From Campylobacterales bacterium (GTDB lineage: Bacteria; Campylobacterota; Campylobacteria; Campylobacterales; QNZT01), in assembly GCA_027055005.1 (NCBI GenBank), contig JALUNR010000055.1, positions 1 to 13,367 of the forward strand: a stretch of DNA of 13,367 nt, read 5' to 3'. The notes under the pieces were generated by a model, which saw only the letters and a list, made by a program, of their open reading frames with translations, was not told where the DNA came from and searched no databases. Both the position numbers and the translations under genes were made by a program. Below are positions 6,187-12,944 of the stretch, piece by piece. How positions within the stretch are numbered: the first letter of the stretch is position 1; the number at the start of each line of letters is the position of its first letter.

Positions 6187-6377
6187 TGATATAGCCACCT
6201 TTTAAATTTTTCATAATCACTTTTCTTTTTCATTCTTGTGAAAAATTCCAAAACCTTTATGTTTACATTTTCATATTTTTTAATACTCTCTTTATCATCA
6301 AGACTTTTAAAAATCTTAATAGCATCAGAAAAATATCCTTGTTTTTCTAAGAGTTTTGCTTCTATTATTGTATTCAT
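6177..6377 (-). CDS. Small TPR-like protein
   Basis: The 66-residue product begins MNTIIEAKLLEKQGYFSDAIKIFKSL. That has the spacing of a single tetratricopeptide helix pair (E-A-x-L-x-x-x-Q-G-x-x-x-x-A-I-x-x-F). A basic second half follows with ARM/TPR-like helices and a W-L-Y-Q-W-K end. A lone TPR hairpin usually mediates protein contact, and no enzyme function is visible. Its ATG (6375-6377) lies 3 bases after the leuB stop, with no good ribosome site of its own, so translation is probably coupled to leuB. It overlaps the next small gene by 10 bases. Reality is supported by the tight packing and by the TPR pattern. A specific function cannot be given. Confidence 0.75.
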   Translation of the reverse strand: MNTIIEAKLLEKQGYFSDAIKIFKSLDDKESIKKYENVNIKVLEFFTRMKKKSDYEKFKRWLYQWK

Positions 6378-6380
6378 ATT

Positions 6381-7451
6381 TTAAAGCTTACTAACTTTAT
6401 CTGCTATAATAGAACCAGCTTCTTGAGTTGAACATATCTCTTTTGCTCCAAACGAAGATAAATCTTTAGTTCGATATCCCTCTTTTAAAAACAAACTTAC
6501 AGCATTATCGATTTTATCTGCTGCATCGATTTCTCCAAATGCAAATCTAAGCATCATAGAAGCACTTGATATTGTAGCTATCGGATTTGCTATTCCCTGC
6601 CCAGCAATATCAGGTGCAGAACCATGTATTGGCTCATATAATCCAACTTTTCCACCAACTGAAGAGCTAGGAAGCAAACCTATTGAGCCACTTATTTGAC
6701 TAGCTTCATCACTTAAAATATCTCCAAATATATTACCAGTTAGTATTACATCAAACTGCTTAGGATCTCTTACTAACTGCATAGCTGCATTATCAACATA
6801 CATATGACTTAAACTAACTTCAGGATAATCTTTTGCTACCTCTTCAACAACCTCTCTCCAAAGTTGGCTAACTTCTAAAACATTTGCTTTATCAATAGAG
6901 CAAACTTTTTTACCTCTAACCATAGCTGCTTCAAAAGCCATTTTAGCTATTCTTACTATTTCACTTTTAGTATAAACCATAGTATTATAAGCTTTCTTCT
7001 CTTCTTTTTCTCTAGGCTCTCCAAAATATATCCCACCAGTTAACTCTCTTACAACAAGTAAATCAACTCCTTCAACAATAGCTGGTTTTAAACTACTTGC
7101 ATCAACTAATTCATCATAGACTTTTACAGGTCTAAAGTTAGCAAAAAGCTCCAAAGTGCTTCTTAACTTCAAAAGCCCACTTTCAGGTCTTTTATCACGA
7201 GGTAGATTATCCCATTTCTCTCCACCAATAGCCCCAAAAAGTATTGCATCACAATGCATACAAACTTCTATCGTTTCTTTTGGAAGTGGCTCACCATATA
7301 CATCATAGGCACATCCTCCCATCAAAACTTCTTCATAAACTAAGTTAAAACCAGCATTTGTACTAACAGCATCTAAAACTTTTATAGCTTCATCAACTAT
7401 TTCTGGTCCTATTCCATCACCTTTTATAACTGCTATTTTGTAAGTTTTCAT
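6381..7451 (-). CDS. leuB: 3-isopropylmalate dehydrogenase
   Basis: LeuB oxidises and decarboxylates (2R,3S)-3-isopropylmalate with NAD+ in leucine synthesis. The 356-residue length is typical. The N-terminal IAVIKGDGIGPEIV (6-19) is the family start. Substrate-contacting residues are visible as R97, R107, R135 (in RELTGG) and Y142. K188 lies in SIDKANVLE, D220 in YVDNAAM, and D244/D248 in the metal-binding NIFGDILSDEAS signature (240-251). C-terminal EPIHGSAPDIAG (273-284) forms the NAD-binding loop. The ATG overlaps the leuD stop as ATGA (4 bases), so the two are translationally coupled. leuC and leuA are not in the window, so the leucine genes are split in this genome, or the rest lie elsewhere. 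Confidence 0.97.
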   Translation of the reverse strand: MKTYKIAVIKGDGIGPEIVDEAIKVLDAVSTNAGFNLVYEEVLMGGCAYDVYGEPLPKETIEVCMHCDAILFGAIGGEKWDNLPRDKRPESGLLKLRSTLELFANFRPVKVYDELVDASSLKPAIVEGVDLLVVRELTGGIYFGEPREKEEKKAYNTMVYTKSEIVRIAKMAFEAAMVRGKKVCSIDKANVLEVSQLWREVVEEVAKDYPEVSLSHMYVDNAAMQLVRDPKQFDVILTGNIFGDILSDEASQISGSIGLLPSSSVGGKVGLYEPIHGSAPDIAGQGIANPIATISSASMMLRFAFGEIDAADKIDNAVSLFLKEGYRTKDLSSFGAKEICSTQEAGSIIADKVSKL

Positions 7452-7942
7452 TTAGATATTTCCTTTTTAGCATGATTTATAAGTCCACCAGTTTGTATAA
7501 GTTCTTGCATAAAAGGAGGTATCGGAGTAAAACTATACTCTTTGTTTTTTGTACTATTTTCTATCTTTCCAGCATCTAAGTCTATTTTGATTTTATCACC
7601 TTCACTTATCTCATCAGCTTCTTTAAGTTCAAAGATAGGAAGTCCCATATTAAAAGCATTTCTATAAAAAATTCTAGCAAAACTTTTCGCAACTACTGCA
7701 CTAACTCCAGCTGCTTTTAAAGATATAGGAGCATGTTCTCTAGAAGAACCACACCCAAAATTTTCTCCAGCAACTATAACATCACCTTTATTTAATTTTT
7801 TGATAAACTCAGGATCAGCATCCTCCATAGCATGTTTTGCTAACTCACTAGGTTCTGAAGTATTTAAATATCTAGCAGCTATTATCAAATCAGTATCAAT
7901 ATTATCACCAAATTTCCACACATTTCCTTCTATTACACTCAT
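7448..7942 (-). CDS. leuD: 3-isopropylmalate dehydratase small subunit
   Basis: LeuD is the swivel-domain subunit that pairs with the iron-sulfur protein LeuC to isomerise 2- to 3-isopropylmalate. The 164-residue length is the short form also seen in archaea, compared with about 200 in E. coli. The substrate-recognition loop appears as GDNIDTDLI (12-20), and the conserved FGCGSSREHAP (62-72) is present, followed by VVAKSFARIFYRNAFNMGLP. The ATG at 7942 has AAAGGGA about 9 bases upstream and a possible -10 box further up. It heads the leuD-leuB-TPR-small protein-holA train. The short form also covers homoaconitase small subunits, but the neighbouring leuB favours the leucine pathway. Confidence 0.95.
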   Translation of the reverse strand: MSVIEGNVWKFGDNIDTDLIIAARYLNTSEPSELAKHAMEDADPEFIKKLNKGDVIVAGENFGCGSSREHAPISLKAAGVSAVVAKSFARIFYRNAFNMGLPIFELKEADEISEGDKIKIDLDAGKIENSTKNKEYSFTPIPPFMQELIQTGGLINHAKKEISK

Positions 7943-7976
7943 GTAAAAAATCCCTTTTATTTTTAAAATTTGGTCT

Positions 7977-7982
7977 ATTTTA
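7977..7982 (-). promoter_or_regulatory. Possible -10 box for the leuD operon
   Basis: On the minus strand this reads TAAAAT, about 35 bases before the leuD ATG, in a gap that otherwise lacks strong signals. It overlaps the stop codon of the candidate 40-residue peptide. I saw no leader peptide rich in leucine codons and no attenuator-like hairpin. Confidence 0.3.
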
Positions 7983-8102
7983 ACTAAAAATTATTAATCG
8001 AATCTCCTTTTCCATTTTCTCAATTTCTTCAAACCCCATAACTTCAAATATTGATGGTATTAAAGTTATTGATAAGATTATAAATAAAAATATTATTTGC
8101 AT
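7980..8102 (-). CDS. Candidate 40-residue single-pass membrane peptide
   Basis: This short reading frame fills most of the gap between flgG and leuD. The product begins MQIIFLFIILSITLIPSIF, a clear hydrophobic helix of about 18 residues. A charged amphipathic part follows (EVMGFEEIEKMEKEIRLI). The ATG at 8100-8102 is 8 bases after the flgG stop, with AAAAGG about 11 bases upstream, so it could be the third gene of the flagellar transcript. Against it, the DNA is AT-rich, where hydrophobic frames arise by chance, and I know of no named family. It may also be a decayed signal peptide. Confidence 0.4.
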   Translation of the reverse strand: MQIIFLFIILSITLIPSIFEVMGFEEIEKMEKEIRLIIFS

Positions 8103-8110
8103 CACACTAT

Positions 8111-8905
8111 CTACCTTTTAAGTTCATTTACGGTTCTAAGCATTTCATCACTTGTTGTGATGGCTTTAGAGTTAGCTTCATAAGCTCTTTGTCCAGTTAT
8201 AAGATCCGTCATTTCTTCTACAAGCTGAACATTACTCATCTCAACAAAACCCTGTCTTATACTTCCAAATCCTTCCAGTCCTGCACTTCCAGTAACGGCA
8301 TCTCCACTTGCAACAGTTTTTTCATATAAGTTATCACCTAAAGAGTGTAATCCCGCAGGATTTACAAAATTTGCAAGTTCTATCTTCCCTATTTGACTAG
8401 GTTGACTCTCTCCAGCTTGTATAACAGAAACTGTTCCATCTGCTGATATTGAAATATTTTGTACATTTTCAGGTACTGTTATCTCTGGTATCAATTTATG
8501 ACCATCTGAATTAACAATAGTTCCATTTCCATCAAGTTTAAAAGCTCCATTACGACTATAAGCTATCGTACCATCAGGAAGTTCTATTTGAAAAAAACCA
8601 TTTCCTGTTATCGCCATATCAAGGTTGTTACCACTCTCTTTAAAATTCCCTTGTGAAAACTCTTTTGTAACTGCTGTCGGACGAACTCCCAGACCCACTT
8701 CTATACCAGTTGGATTTCCTTGAGTTGAACCATTTTCAACACCTGCATACTCCATAACTTGATAAAAAAGATCAGCAAACTCTGCTCTTTGTTTTTTATA
8801 TCCCATAGTGTTTACATTCGCTATATTATTTGATGTAACATCTATTTGAGTTTGTTGAGCCATCATTCCTGTTGCTGCTGTATATAGTGATCTAATCATC
8901 CTCAT
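8111..8905 (-). CDS. flgG: Flagellar distal rod protein FlgG
   Basis: FlgG builds the distal rod of the flagellar basal body across the periplasm. The 264-residue length is typical. The N-terminal rod signature reads IDVTSNNIANVNTMGYKKQ (21-39). The FlgG-type middle domain includes GNGFFQIELPDG and GSIRQGFVEMSNVQLVEEMTDLI, and the C-terminal helix is QRAYEANSKAITTSDEML. Two starts compete: ATG at 8905 (3 bases after GAGG, too close) and ATG at 8899. The second has ideal 9-base spacing and gives the usual MIRSLYTAATG start, so the true protein is probably 262 residues. It follows the FlgG2 gene after 9 bases, in one transcript from the sigma-54-like promoter at 9760-9775. It is exported by the flagellar secretion apparatus, and no Sec signal is present. 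Confidence 0.97.
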   Translation of the reverse strand: MRMIRSLYTAATGMMAQQTQIDVTSNNIANVNTMGYKKQRAEFADLFYQVMEYAGVENGSTQGNPTGIEVGLGVRPTAVTKEFSQGNFKESGNNLDMAITGNGFFQIELPDGTIAYSRNGAFKLDGNGTIVNSDGHKLIPEITVPENVQNISISADGTVSVIQAGESQPSQIGKIELANFVNPAGLHSLGDNLYEKTVASGDAVTGSAGLEGFGSIRQGFVEMSNVQLVEEMTDLITGQRAYEANSKAITTSDEMLRTVNELKR

Positions 8906-8914
8906 CTACCTCTT

Positions 8915-9724
8915 TTAAGCTTTTACTGATGCCAACTTTGTTATTGCATCTCTATTTAAGTCATCCATCTGAGTTAGCATAACTTTTTGATATATTTCAA
9001 CCATCCTATTTGATTCTATTAGTGAAACCATTTCTTTTACGGGATTTACATTACTCATATTTACATATCCTTGCTCAACTAAACTTCTACCATTTATAGG
9101 AACTAATCTATTTGGTAAATCTTTAACATCATAAAGATTATCACCTAGCTTTGTAACTTCATTTAGATTTTTTACTTTCCCCACAAAAATTTTACCTACA
9201 CTTACACCATTAGCATAAATTGTTCCATCATCTTTTATTTTTATTTTTGAACTATTTGGCAGAGTTATACTATTGTTTTGAGTTTTCATAAAATTTGAAG
9301 GTTGAAGTTTATAACCCTCTTTTGTTACAAGTTCTCCATTGCTATTTAAACTAAAATTACTCTCTTGAGTTAGTTTTACACCATTTGGAGTCTTAACTGC
9401 AAAAAAAGTATCTCCACTTTTAAGTGCAATATCTAGTCTATTTCCTGAAAATTTTCTATTTGGAGTTGTAAAATCTATATATTTTTTTACAACTCTAGGA
9501 ACTTTATTTATACTTCTATTTAAAAACTTAGCTGCTTTGTCAGTTGCATTTTTCAAACCCATATCATCTCTTTTATTTTGAAGTATCCTTTCAAAATCTC
9601 CAACAACTACACCATCTCTTTTAAATCCACTTGTATTAACATTTGCTAGATTATTTGTAGTTGTATCAAGAATATTAAACTGAGTTACAAAAGCACCTGC
9701 TACTTGGTAGTATCCATTTTGCAT
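8915..9724 (-). CDS. flgG2: Flagellar proximal rod protein FlgG2 (FlgF-like)
   Basis: This rod/hook-family protein forms part of the flagellar rod, the role filled by FlgF in enteric bacteria. Campylobacter calls the gene flgG2. The 269 residues begin MQNGYYQVAGAFVTQFNILD, which closely recalls the Campylobacter protein. TTTNNLANVNTSGFKRDGV (21-39) is the rod signature, and the C-terminus has GYVNMSNVNPVKEMVSLIESNRMVEIYQKV. A lysine/arginine-rich segment (about 50-90) after the signature separates it from FlgG. ATG at 9724 is preceded by AAGGA (9733-9737). It heads a two-gene transcript with flgG, as in Campylobacter. FlgF is an equally fair name. Confidence 0.92.
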   Translation of the reverse strand: MQNGYYQVAGAFVTQFNILDTTTNNLANVNTSGFKRDGVVVGDFERILQNKRDDMGLKNATDKAAKFLNRSINKVPRVVKKYIDFTTPNRKFSGNRLDIALKSGDTFFAVKTPNGVKLTQESNFSLNSNGELVTKEGYKLQPSNFMKTQNNSITLPNSSKIKIKDDGTIYANGVSVGKIFVGKVKNLNEVTKLGDNLYDVKDLPNRLVPINGRSLVEQGYVNMSNVNPVKEMVSLIESNRMVEIYQKVMLTQMDDLNRDAITKLASVKA

Positions 9725-9759
9725 AAACTTTTCCTTAAATCTTTTCTTTGAATTTACTT

Positions 9760-9775
9760 AGCAATAATTGTTCCA
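9760..9775 (-). promoter_or_regulatory. Sigma-54 (RpoN) promoter of flgG2-flgG
   Basis: The minus strand reads TGGAACAATTATTGCT. This matches the sigma-54 consensus TGGCACRNNNNTTGCW at every fixed base except one, with GG and GC exactly 10 bases apart. Transcription would start near 9749, about 25 bases before the flgG2 ATG. Rod genes of Campylobacter are known RpoN targets, which supports the call. Confidence 0.7.
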
Positions 9776-9828
9776 AATATTTTTTTACCAAAATACACAC
9801 TTTTTAACTTATTATTAACTTTTTTGGG

Positions 9829-9834
9829 TATAAT
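9829..9834 (+). promoter_or_regulatory. Sigma-70 -10 box of rpoD
   Basis: TATAAT is preceded by GGG and a T-rich stretch (9807-9825), as in Campylobacterota housekeeping promoters that lack a distinct -35 box. The start near 9841 leaves a leader of about 64 bases with AGGA at 9891-9894, 10 bases before the ATG. Confidence 0.7.
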
Positions 9835-9904
9835 GACAAGATTTATCAGACAATACCCGATATTAAAGGAAACTTATAGATAATTCAACTAGGAAAAGCA
9901 AAAT

Positions 9905-11770
9905 ATGAGCAGTGCAAAACAATTAAATACTAGATTAGTAGAGCTATTTTCATCACATAAAAATGATTATTTAACTTATGAAGAGCTAATGGAAGCTTTT
10001 GTTAAACAGCCAAGTTTAGCAAATTCTAAAAAAGTTTTATCTCTTCTTACAAAGGAAAAAGTAAAACTTATTTCATCTGCAGAAATAGCAAAAATAAAAA
10101 ATAAAAAAGAAGCAAAAGAAGCTGAAATAGAGAGAAAAAAGGTCCAGGATTCTGCTCTTGCTGAAAATTTTGACTTAGCAAAAGAAAAAGAACTTTTAGA
10201 ATGGAGTAGAAGTGATAGTCCCGTTAGGATGTACCTACGAGAAATGGGACAAGTTGCACTTTTAACAAAAGAAGAAGAGATAGAAATAAGCCAAGAGATA
10301 GAACTTGGAGAAGACATTATCATAGATGCTTTTTGTTCTGTACCATATCTTGTTGACTTTATACTTGATTATAAAGAAGCCCTACTAAATAGAGAAAGAA
10401 GAGTAAAAGAGTTATTTAAAAGTTTTGATGATGACAGTGAAGAAGTAGAAGAAGAGGTAGAAGAAGTTTTAGATGTAGAACTTATAGAAGAACACGATGC
10501 AGATAAAACACAAAAGAAGAAAACAGATAATTCAAGGGATAAAAAAGTTTTAGAAAGTTTCAAAGCCCTTGAAAGAGCAAAAAAAGATTGGGTAAAATTT
10601 TCATCTACTGAACTAGAAGACGATGCAAGTGAAGAAGAAAAGATGCATCATATTTTAACTCTTAGCTTCAAGAAAAAAATTCTTAAAGAAAAACTTATGG
10701 ATTTAGGTCCTACAAGTAAGCTTATAAATGAACTTGTAAGATCCATGGAAACTGCACTAAAAAGTGATGATACTTTTGATAGAGAGTTGAAAAAACTAGA
10801 ATACAGACTTCCACTTTTTAACGATACACTAAAAGAAAATCATAAAAAAATCTTAGAAAACATCACTAACTTAAACAAAGAAGATATAGCAAAACAAGTT
10901 CCTGAAGCCACTATGGTTTCAACGTACATGGAAATAAAAAAACTTTTCCAAACAAAAGAAGCTAGTCAAGATAGTTTTGATTTAGAGCCAGAGAGATTAA
11001 AAGAGATTATAGAACAGATAAAAAGAGGAAAACTTATAGCTGATAAAGCAAAATCTCGTATGGCAAGAGCAAACCTAAGACTTGTTGTATCTATTGCTAA
11101 AAGATATACAAATCGCGGGCTTCCTTTTTTAGACTTAATCCAAGAAGGAAATATAGGTCTTATGAAAGCAGTTGATAAGTTTGAATATAAAAAAGGATAC
11201 AAATTTTCAACTTATGCTACTTGGTGGATAAGACAAGCTATAAGTAGAGCAATAGCAGATCAAGCAAAAACTATAAGGATTCCTATCCATATGATAGAAA
11301 CTATCAATCGTATAAACAAAATAACTAGAAAATACCTTCAAGAAGAGGGAAGAGAACCAAGCTTAGATGAAATAGCAAAAGAGATCGGTCTTAGTGTTGA
11401 TAAAGTAAAAAATGTTATAAAAATAACAAAAGAACCTATAAGTTTAGAAGCACCAATAGGCAATGAAGATGATGGAAAATTTGGTGATTTTGTAGAAGAT
11501 AAAAAATCAGTATCGCCAATAGATTTTATGCTAAAAAGAGATTTAAAGTCTCAAGTAGATGAAGTACTAGAACAACTAAATGAAAGAGAAAAAGCAGTTG
11601 TTAGGATGAGATTTGGACTTTTAACAGATGAAAGTGATAGAACATTGGAGGAAATAGGAAAAGAATTAAGTGTCACAAGGGAAAGAGTAAGACAAATAGA
11701 AAACTCAGCCATTAAAAAACTAAAACACCCTAAAGTAGGAAGAAAACTGAAAAACTATATTGAGGAATAA
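9905..11770 (+). CDS. rpoD: Primary RNA polymerase sigma factor (sigma-70)
   Basis: RpoD directs RNA polymerase to housekeeping promoters. The 621-residue length fits a primary sigma factor. Region 1.1 is at about 1-75. Region 1.2 is SPVRMYLREMGQVALLTKEEE (105-125). A non-conserved region contains a strongly acidic run (about 174-197) and a lysine-rich part. Region 2 is RMARANLRLVVSIAKRY (385-401), followed by the melting and -10 recognition helix KFSTYATWWIRQAISRAI (433-450). The region 3.2 finger is near DFVEDKKSVSPIDF (528-541). The region 4.2 helix-turn-helix is TLEEIGKELSVTRERVRQIE (580-599). It is divergent from the flagellar rod genes, sharing a 180-base gap, and ends in the strong hairpin at 11779-11806. 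All regions are complete, with no sign of truncation. Confidence 0.98.
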   Translation: MSSAKQLNTRLVELFSSHKNDYLTYEELMEAFVKQPSLANSKKVLSLLTKEKVKLISSAEIAKIKNKKEAKEAEIERKKVQDSALAENFDLAKEKELLEWSRSDSPVRMYLREMGQVALLTKEEEIEISQEIELGEDIIIDAFCSVPYLVDFILDYKEALLNRERRVKELFKSFDDDSEEVEEEVEEVLDVELIEEHDADKTQKKKTDNSRDKKVLESFKALERAKKDWVKFSSTELEDDASEEEKMHHILTLSFKKKILKEKLMDLGPTSKLINELVRSMETALKSDDTFDRELKKLEYRLPLFNDTLKENHKKILENITNLNKEDIAKQVPEATMVSTYMEIKKLFQTKEASQDSFDLEPERLKEIIEQIKRGKLIADKAKSRMARANLRLVVSIAKRYTNRGLPFLDLIQEGNIGLMKAVDKFEYKKGYKFSTYATWWIRQAISRAIADQAKTIRIPIHMIETINRINKITRKYLQEEGREPSLDEIAKEIGLSVDKVKNVIKITKEPISLEAPIGNEDDGKFGDFVEDKKSVSPIDFMLKRDLKSQVDEVLEQLNEREKAVVRMRFGLLTDESDRTLEEIGKELSVTRERVRQIENSAIKKLKHPKVGRKLKNYIEE

Positions 11771-11778
11771 AACCGTAA

Positions 11779-11806
11779 AAAAAACGACAACAACTTGTCG
11801 TTTTTT
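11779..11806. terminator. Strong terminator after rpoD, shared with folC
   Basis: A perfect 12-bp stem (11779-11790 with 11795-11806, core CGACAA/TTGTCG) with a CAAC loop has an A-tract on the left and a T-tract on the right, so it can work in both directions. It lies 8 bases after the rpoD stop and overlaps the folC stop codon (11805-11807). Confidence 0.9.
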
Positions 11807-12944
11807 AGAACTGCATCTTCAAAAACTCTTCTACAACCACAAATGAACCAAACACTAGATAATCTTTATCCAAACTAATTTTATTTTTCATAAAAGTACT
11901 GTATGGGATTTTTAAAATATTTAAAGCTTCTTCTAGTTTAAATTTGTCTATCATTCTTTCATTTTGAACTTCAAGTATCAAAACTTTTTCAATATTTTCC
12001 CTTAAAAGTTCAAGAATAGATTTAAAATCTTTATCTTTATAACTGTTATAAATAAGTATTATCTTTTTATCTTTTAACTCATTCTTTATCTCTTTTGCAG
12101 CTAAAATATTGTGTCCTACATCAATAGTTATATTTTTTGAAATTTTTTGAAATCTACCGTTTAATTTAACTCCATCTAAATACTTAATATCATATTTTAT
12201 ATCAAGTTCCTTTATTGCACTCATAGCTAATATAAGATTTTCTTTCAAGTACGATGCAAAATGATTTTCTTTTATAAATTTTGTTATTTTATTTAACTCT
12301 TCTTTATTAAAAAAATCTAAAGATTTGTAATAGGTTATTTTTAATTTATCTGCTACTTTATAGACTTCCTCTTCTTGCTTTGCAAATATTGCAAACTTAT
12401 TGATAGATTTTAACTTTGTAGTAGCAATACTTTTTAAATTATTTCCCAAAAAACTCTCATGATCTTTTGCGATAGGTGTTATTAAAGAAAAAAGTTTTTT
12501 AAAAACATTAGTTGCATCGAACTCTCCACCAAGTCCAGCTTCTAACACTATGTATTGAAGATTTTGAAAAATCTCTATTGCCAAAATAGTAGTATATTCA
12601 AAATAAGAGAGTTTTTTTATATCACTTTCATCTAACTTTTTTATAAGATTTTGATGAGCTTTTTCTAAAGTTTCTTCTTTAACATTACTACCATTTAACC
12701 ATATTCTTTCATTAAAGTTTAAAATATGAGGAGAACTATAATGCCCAACTTTATATCCAGCATTAAAAAGATACCAAGCTAAAAATCTTCCTGTACTTCC
12801 TTTTCCATTTGTACCAACTATATGTATCACTTTTGGCACTTCAAACTTATGCTTTATCTTTTTCCAAAGATTTGGAAAATAATCATAATCAATATCTTTA
12901 TAAAAGAGTTCCTTAGTTGATAAAAACTTTTCTAAACTAGACAA
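11805..12944 (-). CDS. folC: Folylpolyglutamate / dihydrofolate synthase
   Basis: FolC adds glutamate to dihydropteroate and/or folates in the cytoplasm. The 379 residues are slightly short for the family (about 420). The Mur-ligase-type P-loop appears as HIVGTNGKGSTGRFLAW (41-57). SSPHILNFNERIWLNG (70-85) is the substrate-binding loop, and VLEAGLGGEFDATN (133-146) is the second signature. The C-terminal domain begins near LNGRFQ (261-266) and IDVGHN (274-279), corresponding to the family's DGAHN. The start appears to be TTG at 12944, giving an 8-base overlap with the stop of the upstream GGDEF gene. AGGA is 12 bases upstream, rather far, so the start is uncertain. The catalytic pattern is intact. 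Confidence 0.93.
   Translation of the reverse strand: MSSLEKFLSTKELFYKDIDYDYFPNLWKKIKHKFEVPKVIHIVGTNGKGSTGRFLAWYLFNAGYKVGHYSSPHILNFNERIWLNGSNVKEETLEKAHQNLIKKLDESDIKKLSYFEYTTILAIEIFQNLQYIVLEAGLGGEFDATNVFKKLFSLITPIAKDHESFLGNNLKSIATTKLKSINKFAIFAKQEEEVYKVADKLKITYYKSLDFFNKEELNKITKFIKENHFASYLKENLILAMSAIKELDIKYDIKYLDGVKLNGRFQKISKNITIDVGHNILAAKEIKNELKDKKIILIYNSYKDKDFKSILELLRENIEKVLILEVQNERMIDKFKLEEALNILKIPYSTFMKNKISLDKDYLVFGSFVVVEEFLKMQF

Noticed and set aside
9976..10563. Open frames on the minus strand inside the first third of rpoD
   Set aside because: They are serine/phenylalanine-rich mirror translations of the lysine/glutamate-rich rpoD sequence, have no ribosome sites and lie wholly inside a certain gene.
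10966..11202. Minus-strand frame of 78 codons inside rpoD regions 1.2-2
   Set aside because: Shadow of the conserved sigma region, with no family resemblance and no independent start signals.
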